Of a stretch of DNA of 64,000 bases, positions 58,429-64,000 are shown piece after piece. Within the stretch, counting starts at the first letter, position 1; the number at the start of each line of letters is the position of its first letter. The translations under genes and the position numbers were made by a program. A model generated the notes under the pieces. It had not been told where the DNA came from. It made no database searches and saw only the letters and a list, made by a program, of their open reading frames with translations. The stretch comes from Pimelobacter simplex (GTDB lineage: Bacteria; Actinomycetota; Actinomycetes; Propionibacteriales; Nocardioidaceae), in assembly GCF_024662235.1 (NCBI RefSeq), contig NZ_CP096276.1, positions 4,960,001 to 5,024,000 of the forward strand, written 5' to 3'.

Positions 58429-59076
58429 CTACAGCTCGGGCTGCGCCGGCAGCGGCCGGGAGCACAGCTCGTCGGCCTCGGCCTTGGCCATGCCGAACCC
58501 GCGCAGGACCCGTGCGGTCATCAGGTCCGAGACCTCGCCCGCGTCGATGTCGGGGTCGGCGTCGAGCAGCTGCAGGAGGCCGAGCAGTGCTCCGCCGGCG
58601 GCCATCAGGCCCAGGCGCGGCGACTCGATGTCGAAGCGACCGGCGGCGACCGCGACCTCGATGTCGTGGAGGGCACGGGGGGCCAGGCCCTGGTCCTGGA
58701 CGAGGACGCGGGTGCCCTCGTTGAGCATGACCCGCACCAGCTCGGGGATCTGGCGCTGGAGGCGCCCCGTCATGCGGAAGCTGACGGCGAAGACCTCGGC
58801 GGGGTCGTCGTACCCGGCCACGGCCTGGTCGCGGAAGGCGACGTAGACGTCCATCACGGACTGCACGGCGGCCTCGAACAGCGCTTCCTTGCTGTCGAAG
58901 TGGTTGTAGAAGCTCCCGAAGCCGACGTCGGCGGCGTCGGTGATCTGCTGGATGCTCACCGCCGTCCGGCCCTCGGCGAGGAAGGCGCAGCCGGCCTGCA
59001 CGAGTGCCGCGCGGGTGCGCTCCTTGCGGCGGTCGAGTCGGGTCGGGCCGCGCTCTGCGGTGGCCTCGGTGTTCAC
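58429..59076 (-). CDS. TetR-family regulator of the ring-cleavage operon
   Basis: A 215-residue repressor. The helix-turn-helix is AVSIQQITDAADVGFGSFYN, followed by HFDSKEALFEAAV (about residues 38-70); the C-terminal helices bind ligand. It is divergent from the aromatic catabolic operon, with two related dyads in the gap. It probably releases them when an aromatic substrate or pathway intermediate binds. The FGSFYNHF signature is standard for the family. Confidence 0.9.
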   Translation of the reverse strand: MNTEATAERGPTRLDRRKERTRAALVQAGCAFLAEGRTAVSIQQITDAADVGFGSFYNHFDSKEALFEAAVQSVMDVYVAFRDQAVAGYDDPAEVFAVSFRMTGRLQRQIPELVRVMLNEGTRVLVQDQGLAPRALHDIEVAVAAGRFDIESPRLGLMAAGGALLGLLQLLDADPDIDAGEVSDLMTARVLRGFGMAKAEADELCSRPLPAQPEL

Positions 59077-59088
59077 GTCGTCACCCTA

Positions 59089-59148
59089 TCTGATGACTTC
59101 ATCAGAAGTGCTTGACAGATCATATTCGCAGAACTGATGATTTCATCA
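59089..59148 (+). promoter_or_regulatory. TetR-type operators and promoter of the ring-cleavage operon
   Basis: TCTGATGACTTCATCAGA (59089-59106, 8-bp arms around CT) and TGATGATTTCATCA (59135-59148, 6-bp arms around TT) share TGATGA-N2-TCATCA. Between them TTGACA at 59112-59117 is a good -35; the -10 would fall on the second dyad. A repressor on both dyads would block the promoter. Confidence 0.78.
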
Positions 59149-59170
59149 TCACTACTCCGAGGAGGTCCGC

Positions 59171-60034
59171 GTGAGCACCGTGACGACGCGAGAAGAGCGG
59201 ATGGTTCCGGTCGGCCGGCGCAGCCTGTTCGTGACCCAGGCGGGTGCGGGGCGCCCGGTCGTGCTGCTGCACGGCGGCGGCCCCGGCGCCACCGGTACGT
59301 CGAACTACGCGCGCAACATCAACGCGTTGGCCGAGCACTTCCGGGTGATCGTGCCGGACCTGCCGGGCTACGGGCGCTCGTCCAAGGACCTCGACCAGTC
59401 GGACCCGTTCGGCGACCTCGCCCTCGCGGTGCGCGGCCTGCTCGACGCCCTCGACATCGACCGCGCCCACCTCGTCGGCAACTCGTACGGCGGCGCGGCC
59501 GCCCTCCGCCTGGCGCTGGACCGCCCCGACCGGGTGGACCGGATGATCCTGATGGGTCCCGGCGGGATCGGGACCACGCGCGCCCTGCCCACGAAGGGGC
59601 TCAACCACCTGCTGAGCTACTACGGCGGCGACGGGCCCTCGCGGGACAAGGTGGCCACCTTCATCCGGGAGTACCTCGTGCACGACGCGGGTGCGGTGCC
59701 CGACGAGCTGATCGACCTGCGCTACGAGGCCAGCATCCAGCCCGACGTCGTGGCGTCTCCGCCGCTGCGGCGCCCGTCCGGTCCGGGCGCGCCCCGGACG
59801 CTGTGGCGGATGGACCTGACCCGCGACCGGCGGCTGAGCCGGTGCGAGGTGCCGACGCTGGTGGTCTGGGGGCAGGACGACAAGGTCAACCGTCCCTCCG
59901 GCGGCCCGGTCCTGGCGCGCACGATGCGCCGGTGCGACCTGCTGTCCCTGGCGCGCACCGGGCACTGGGCCCAGTGGGAGCGCGCCGAGCTCTTCAACAC
60001 CACCGCGGTCGCCTTCCTGGAGGGGGAGCGATGA
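59171..60034 (+). CDS. Meta-cleavage product hydrolase (alpha/beta fold)
   Basis: A 287-residue C-C bond hydrolase that splits the ring-opened product of extradiol cleavage into a dienoate and an acid. The oxyanion region is VVLLHGGGPGATGTSNYARN (GGGPGA is typical of the BphD/MhpC/HsaD group), nucleophile Ser105 in GNSYGG, Asp in WGQDDKVNRP and His in TGHWAQWE. GTG 59171 follows GAGGAGG. First gene of the operon; its stop overlaps the dioxygenase start. Confidence 0.88.
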   Translation: MSTVTTREERMVPVGRRSLFVTQAGAGRPVVLLHGGGPGATGTSNYARNINALAEHFRVIVPDLPGYGRSSKDLDQSDPFGDLALAVRGLLDALDIDRAHLVGNSYGGAAALRLALDRPDRVDRMILMGPGGIGTTRALPTKGLNHLLSYYGGDGPSRDKVATFIREYLVHDAGAVPDELIDLRYEASIQPDVVASPPLRRPSGPGAPRTLWRMDLTRDRRLSRCEVPTLVVWGQDDKVNRPSGGPVLARTMRRCDLLSLARTGHWAQWERAELFNTTAVAFLEGER

Positions 60035-61068
60035 CGAGCCTGCTGGAGCGCCCCTTCACGGGCACCCTCGCCGCCAGCGTCTTCGGCGCGGTCCACCTCG
60101 GCTACCTCGTGGTGGAGTCCCAGCGGCTGACCGCGTGGCACCGCTTCGGTGCCGACGCGATCGGCCTGCACGTCGACGAGCTCGACGCCGACACCCTGCG
60201 CTTCCGGCTCGACGACCACCGGTGCCGCTTCCTCGTCCGCCGCGGTCCGGCCGAGGACCTGATGGCCATCGGCTGGCAGGTCGACGACCACGCGACCTTC
60301 GAGCGCATCCTCGCCCGGTTGGTCGAGCGCGGCGTCCCGATCGCCGAGGGTACGGCGGACGAGGCCCGCCGGCGCGGCGTCGAGCAGGTGTGGCGCTTCC
60401 CCGGCCCGAAGGGCATCGTGCAGGAGATCTTCACCCGCCCGCTGACCACGGATGCCCCGCTGCGGATGATCAGCTCGGGCTTCGTCACGGGTGAGGCGGG
60501 GATGGGCCACGTGGCGATCACCTCGCGCGACCCGCTCGGCATCCACCGCTACTACGACGCCCTCCTCGACTCCCGGCTCACGGACTACATCGACGAGAAC
60601 GTCGGCGGCCTCACCCTCAAGATCCGCTTCCTGCGCGTCAACGAGCGGCACCACTCGATCGCGGTCGCCAACGTCCGAGGCCTGCCCGTGGACCCGATCC
60701 GCACCCGTGCCCAGCACGTCAACATCCAGGCCGCGACGCTGGAGGACATGCTCAGCGCCTACCAGCGCGTGCGCGACCTGGGGTTCCGGATGGCGTGGTC
60801 GGTCGGGCAGCACACCAACGACAAGGAGCTGTCCTTCTACTGCGTGACGCCCTCCGGCTTCGAGCTGGAGGTCGGCTGGAACCCGGTCGTCCTGACGCCC
60901 GAGCTCGAGCGGGCCTGGCAGGTCGCGACGTACGAGGGCATCAGCACCTGGGGCCACCAGCCGGTCCACGCCGGCCTGCTCGACCGGCTCGGGCAGCTGC
61001 GCCAAGCGGCGCTCAACGCCCGCCGTCCCGAGATCACCGTCCCGCAGCTGTCCGGAGCGTCCGCATGA
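60031..61068 (+). CDS. Extradiol ring-cleavage dioxygenase (type I, VOC fold)
   Basis: A 345-residue two-domain extradiol dioxygenase that opens a catechol-type ring next to the hydroxyls using Fe(II) and oxygen. Metal ligands are His160 (GMGHVAIT), His229 (AQHVNIQA) and Glu280 (GFELEVGW); His208 and Tyr270 sit at the conserved acid/base positions. The N-terminal half is the inactive VOC repeat. ATG 60031 overlaps the hydrolase stop. Similar enzymes act on biphenyl-diol, steroid and phenylpropanoid catechols. Confidence 0.9.
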   Translation: MTSLLERPFTGTLAASVFGAVHLGYLVVESQRLTAWHRFGADAIGLHVDELDADTLRFRLDDHRCRFLVRRGPAEDLMAIGWQVDDHATFERILARLVERGVPIAEGTADEARRRGVEQVWRFPGPKGIVQEIFTRPLTTDAPLRMISSGFVTGEAGMGHVAITSRDPLGIHRYYDALLDSRLTDYIDENVGGLTLKIRFLRVNERHHSIAVANVRGLPVDPIRTRAQHVNIQAATLEDMLSAYQRVRDLGFRMAWSVGQHTNDKELSFYCVTPSGFELEVGWNPVVLTPELERAWQVATYEGISTWGHQPVHAGLLDRLGQLRQAALNARRPEITVPQLSGASA

Positions 61069-62726
61069 GCACGAACCAGTACGACGTCGTCGTGGTCGGC
61101 CTCGGCCCGACCGGCCTGACCCTGGCCACCCTGCTCGGTCGCCGGGGCCTCAGCGTCCTGGTCCTCGAGCGCGAGCCCGAGTTCTACGGCATGGCGCGGG
61201 CGGTCTACACCGACGACGAGGCGCTCCGGGTCTTCCAGACCGCCGGTGTCGCCGACGAGATCCACGCCGACATGAACGTCGACAGCGCGGTGCAGTGGGT
61301 CCGCGCCGATGGGTCCCTGCTCGTGCAGTTCCGCGAGTCGCAGCGCCCGCTGTCGTGGCCCGTCACCAACTTCCTCTACCAGCCCTACCTGGAGAACCGG
61401 CTCGAGGAGCTGCTCGCCCGCTACCCGCACGTCGAGGTCCGCCGCGGCCGCGAGGTCGTGTCGTTCGCCCAGGACGACGACGGCGTGACCGTCGTGCACG
61501 CCGGCTCGACCGGATCCGGCTACGGCCGGCGCGAAGCGGTCGTCGACGAGGCCACCGCGTCGGTCCGGGCCTCCTTCCTGGTCGGTGCCGACGGCGGCCG
61601 CAGCGTCGTGCGCACCTCGCTCGGCATCGACATGACCGGCAAGAGCTATCCCGAGCGGTGGCTGGTGATCGACCTCGAGGCCAAGGACGGCGTGGACGCC
61701 TTCCGGCACCTGCCGTACTTCGACTTCGTCTGCGACCCCGACCTGCCGACGGTCAGCTGCCCCCAGCCCGGTGGTCACCACCGCTTCGAGTTCGCGCTCA
61801 AGGACGAGGACGACAAGGACGAGTTCGAGTCCGACGCGACCGTCCGCCGCCTGATGACCCGGTACGTCGACCCCGACGAGGTCGTCGTGATCCGCCAGCT
61901 CGTCTACACCTTCAATGCCGTCGTCGCCGACCGGTGGCGTGAGGGCCGGGTGCTGCTCGCCGGCGACGCCGCGCACATGACCCCCCAGTTCATCGGTCAG
62001 GGCATGAACGCCGGCGTCCGCGACTCCGACAACCTGTCCTGGAAGCTGGAGGCGATCCTGCGCCACGGCGCCGACCCGGCGATCCTCGACTCCTACGAGT
62101 CCGAGCGCCGCCCGCACGCCAAGGCGATGATCGATCTCTCGGTGTTCAACAAGTCCCTGGTGTCGGTCAAGAACCCGGCCACGGCGCGAGCCCGCGACGT
62201 CGCGCTCTGGACCGCGCTGCGCACGCCCGGTGTCGGCGGCTGGTTGCGCCGCGCCGGGATGAAGCCCAAGCCCCGCTACCGGCGGGGCGCCTACCTCGGC
62301 CTGCCCCGCGGCGTGCGTGGCGTCGAGGGCACCCTGTCGCCCCAGCCCCTCGTCCGCCGGTACGACGGCCGGCCGGTCCGGCTCGACGACGCCCTCGGCA
62401 TCGGCTGGTCCGTGATCGGCGTCGGCGTGGACCCGCGGGAGGTGCTCGGCGCGGACCTCGCCACGTGGGCCCGGGTGGCACCGTCGTACGCCACGATCTA
62501 TCCCTTCGGGACCCGGCCGCAGGGCGCCGTGGGCGACGGCCGCCGGCGGGCCGGCCTGGTGGACCTCGAGGACACCTCGGGCGACTTCGTGCGCTGGCTG
62601 CGTCGCCACGGCGTGCGCGAGGGGGCGGTCGTGGTGCTGCGCCCGGACAAGTTCGTGTTCGGGACCGCGCAGGGCGACCCGGCGTCCCTCACCCGGGCGC
62701 TGGTCGACCAGCTGGGTCTCCTCTGA
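61065..62726 (+). CDS. FAD-dependent aromatic hydroxylase (MhpA-like)
   Basis: A 553-residue class A flavoprotein monooxygenase. It has the FAD fingerprint VVVGLGPTGLTLATLLGRRG (GxGxxG), the DG motif VGADGGRSVVR and the second FAD motif VLLAGDAAHMTPQFIGQGMN, which is close to 3-(3-hydroxyphenyl)propionate hydroxylase. The C-terminal 150 residues form a thioredoxin-like domain. It should hydroxylate a phenolic acid with NAD(P)H to a catechol for the dioxygenase next door. ATG 61065 overlaps the dioxygenase stop. The substrate is unproven. Confidence 0.88.
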   Translation: MSTNQYDVVVVGLGPTGLTLATLLGRRGLSVLVLEREPEFYGMARAVYTDDEALRVFQTAGVADEIHADMNVDSAVQWVRADGSLLVQFRESQRPLSWPVTNFLYQPYLENRLEELLARYPHVEVRRGREVVSFAQDDDGVTVVHAGSTGSGYGRREAVVDEATASVRASFLVGADGGRSVVRTSLGIDMTGKSYPERWLVIDLEAKDGVDAFRHLPYFDFVCDPDLPTVSCPQPGGHHRFEFALKDEDDKDEFESDATVRRLMTRYVDPDEVVVIRQLVYTFNAVVADRWREGRVLLAGDAAHMTPQFIGQGMNAGVRDSDNLSWKLEAILRHGADPAILDSYESERRPHAKAMIDLSVFNKSLVSVKNPATARARDVALWTALRTPGVGGWLRRAGMKPKPRYRRGAYLGLPRGVRGVEGTLSPQPLVRRYDGRPVRLDDALGIGWSVIGVGVDPREVLGADLATWARVAPSYATIYPFGTRPQGAVGDGRRRAGLVDLEDTSGDFVRWLRRHGVREGAVVVLRPDKFVFGTAQGDPASLTRALVDQLGLL

Positions 62727-62739
62727 TGGGCCCGCGCTG

Positions 62740-63726
62740 ATGGGCAGGAGCCCGGCCCGGATCGACGTCCACCACCACGTCGTACCGCGGGCCTATGCCG
62801 CCTTCCTGAAGGAGAAGGGGATCCGGCCGGGTGGCGTGGACGTGCCGGCGTGGACACCGGAGCGCGCCCTGCGCCTGATGGACCGCAACGGCATCGCGAC
62901 CAGCATCCTGTCGCTGTCCACGCCGGGCGCGTGGTTCGGGGACGACGACCACGCGCGCCGCCTTGCGCGGGAGGTCAACGAGTACGCCGCCGGCGTCGTG
63001 CGGGACCACCCGCGCCGGTTCGGCTTCTTCGCCACCCTGACGGTCCCCGACCTGGCCGGCTCGATCGCCGAGGCCGCGTACGCCCTCGACACCCTGGGTG
63101 CCGACGGCATCGTGCTGCTGAGCAACACGGCCGGGTGCTACCCCTACGAGCAGGGCCTCGAGCCGCTCCTGGCCTACCTGCACGAGCGTCGCGCAGTCGT
63201 GTTCCTGCACCCCGGCGAGCTCCCGGCGGACCCGGCGCCGGGCATCCCGTCGTTCACGGCCGACTTCCTGCTCGACACGGTCCGGGCGGCCACCGGATTG
63301 GTCCTGTCCGGCGCGCTCGAGAAGTACGACGGCATCCGCTGGATCCTCGCGCACGCGGGCGGGTTCCTGCCCTACATCGCCCACCGCGTCCTGCTCACGA
63401 TGATCCGCGAGGAGCCGAGGGCGGCGCAGGCCAAGGCGATGGTCCTGCGCAAGCGGGAGCGCGAGCGCCGTCTCGACGTGCTGCGCCGCTTCTACTTCGA
63501 CGTGGCGCTGTCCTCGGCTCCGCACGCCCTGCCCAGCCTGCTCTCCTTCGCCGACCCGACCCACGTCCTCTACGGCAGCGACTACCCGTTCGCTCCGGCC
63601 CCTGCGGTGCGCTTCCTGCGCCAGGAGTACGAGGACGTCGCCCTGAAGTCCCACCAGCGCGCCGCCATCGACCGCACCAACGCCCTGGCCCTGTTCCCAC
63701 GTCTCGCCGGAAGGACCGCCCCATGA
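62740..63726 (+). CDS. ACMSD-type amidohydrolase/decarboxylase
   Basis: A 328-residue metal-dependent enzyme of the amidohydrolase-2 family, which includes aminocarboxymuconate-semialdehyde and resorcylate decarboxylases. Metal site: IDVHHHVVP at the N-terminus, VFLHPGE, ILAHAGG and the Asp in YGSDYPF. Thirteen bases follow the hydroxylase stop. In a ring-cleavage operon it may decarboxylate or hydrolyse an aromatic or semialdehyde intermediate. The next gene is a paralogue that overlaps its stop. Confidence 0.85.
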   Translation: MGRSPARIDVHHHVVPRAYAAFLKEKGIRPGGVDVPAWTPERALRLMDRNGIATSILSLSTPGAWFGDDDHARRLAREVNEYAAGVVRDHPRRFGFFATLTVPDLAGSIAEAAYALDTLGADGIVLLSNTAGCYPYEQGLEPLLAYLHERRAVVFLHPGELPADPAPGIPSFTADFLLDTVRAATGLVLSGALEKYDGIRWILAHAGGFLPYIAHRVLLTMIREEPRAAQAKAMVLRKRERERRLDVLRRFYFDVALSSAPHALPSLLSFADPTHVLYGSDYPFAPAPAVRFLRQEYEDVALKSHQRAAIDRTNALALFPRLAGRTAP

Positions 63727-64000
63727 CCGCACCGATCAGTCGCCGCAGCATCCTCGGAGCCGCTGCCACGGGCCCCGTCGCCGCTCTCGGCGCCGGGCTG
63801 CCCGAGCCTGCGTCCGCCGTACCCCTCGTGCCGCCGCGGCGGACCCGGATCGACGTGCACTGCCACCACCTCCCGGACTTCTACCGGGCCTCCCTGGCCG
63901 AGCACGGCATCACCGAGGCCGGGGGGAAGAAGCTGCCCGCCTGGTCCCCGCAGCGGGCCGTCACCTTCATGAACAGCTTCGGCATCGCCGCCCAGGTCGT
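63723..64000 (+). CDS. Second amidohydrolase, with a twin-arginine-like leader; cut by the window end
   Basis: The first 92 residues are visible. MTAPISRRSILGAAATGPVA is a possible twin-arginine signal, followed by an Ala/Pro cleavage-like region, then TRIDVHCHHLPDFYRASLAE, which aligns with IDVHHHVVPRAYAAFLKE of the preceding gene, and the shared LPAWSPQRAVTFMNSFGIAA block. It is a paralogue of its neighbour but probably exported. The ATG overlaps the upstream stop (ATGA). The 3' part is outside the window. Confidence 0.8.
   Translation, partial: MTAPISRRSILGAAATGPVAALGAGLPEPASAVPLVPPRRTRIDVHCHHLPDFYRASLAEHGITEAGGKKLPAWSPQRAVTFMNSFGIAAQV

Overview
High-GC (Gram-positive actinobacterial) DNA. 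The LPXTG/sortase pair, the GAF-ANTAR regulator, frequent GTG starts and the gene repertoire suggest a Nocardioides-like member of the Nocardioidaceae. The family call is an inference; the actinobacterial call is firm. The window is mostly accessory DNA.

Region 1 (1-16,070): a Tn7-like transposition module, tnsA-tnsB-tnsC-tniQ-tniQ, with overlapping stops and starts. Two inverted copies of one IS256-family element (the first 800 bases were checked by eye in part and match; the predicted transposases are identical) sit inside tnsA and tnsB. Each has its own 8-bp target duplication, and removing both restores both reading frames. Downstream, apparently as cargo, come an MbcA/ParS-tailed protein, a zinc-finger protein, a DUF2188 protein and a compact defence-like cluster: DUF1883-TIR plus a six-helix membrane protein, then a ThsB-like TIR protein, a caspase-like protease and a RyR-domain protein. 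The last three resemble a TIR/caspase (type IV Thoeris-like) immune cassette with an added RyR gene.

Region 2 (16,070-21,500): an insertion-sequence graveyard. An IS3-family remnant is split by an IS30-family element; an IS481-family element sits in a CTAG site, and an IS5-family element sits inside one of the duplicated CTAG copies; a second IS3 remnant follows. Region 3 (21,520-30,656): a 2,844-residue LPDTG-anchored DUF11-repeat surface protein with its own sortase.

Region 4 (31,000-44,800): a mobilisation module. It holds a relaxase-helicase-primase fusion (MobF type), divergent accessory genes, a thermonuclease, a C5 DNA methyltransferase broken by one base, several zinc-finger mini-proteins, an ATP-dependent DNA ligase facing two small genes across a LexA-type SOS box, and a tandem 17-bp dyad operator.

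Region 5 (44,800-64,000) is more chromosomal: NUDIX hydrolase, GH13 amylase-like enzyme, a third and different IS256 element with 8-bp duplication, GAF-ANTAR regulator, an lgt remnant, a MarR-led operon, GNAT protein, a regulator/ABC exporter pair with a palindromic operator, the TrkA/TrkH potassium system, and a TetR-controlled aromatic ring-cleavage operon (hydrolase, extradiol dioxygenase, FAD monooxygenase, two amidohydrolases) running off the end. A dispersed REP-like palindrome (core TCACGCGGAGCGTGA) lies near gene ends at 16.9, 44.6, 49.5 and, degenerate, 55.8 kb. No rRNA, tRNA or CRISPR array was recognised.
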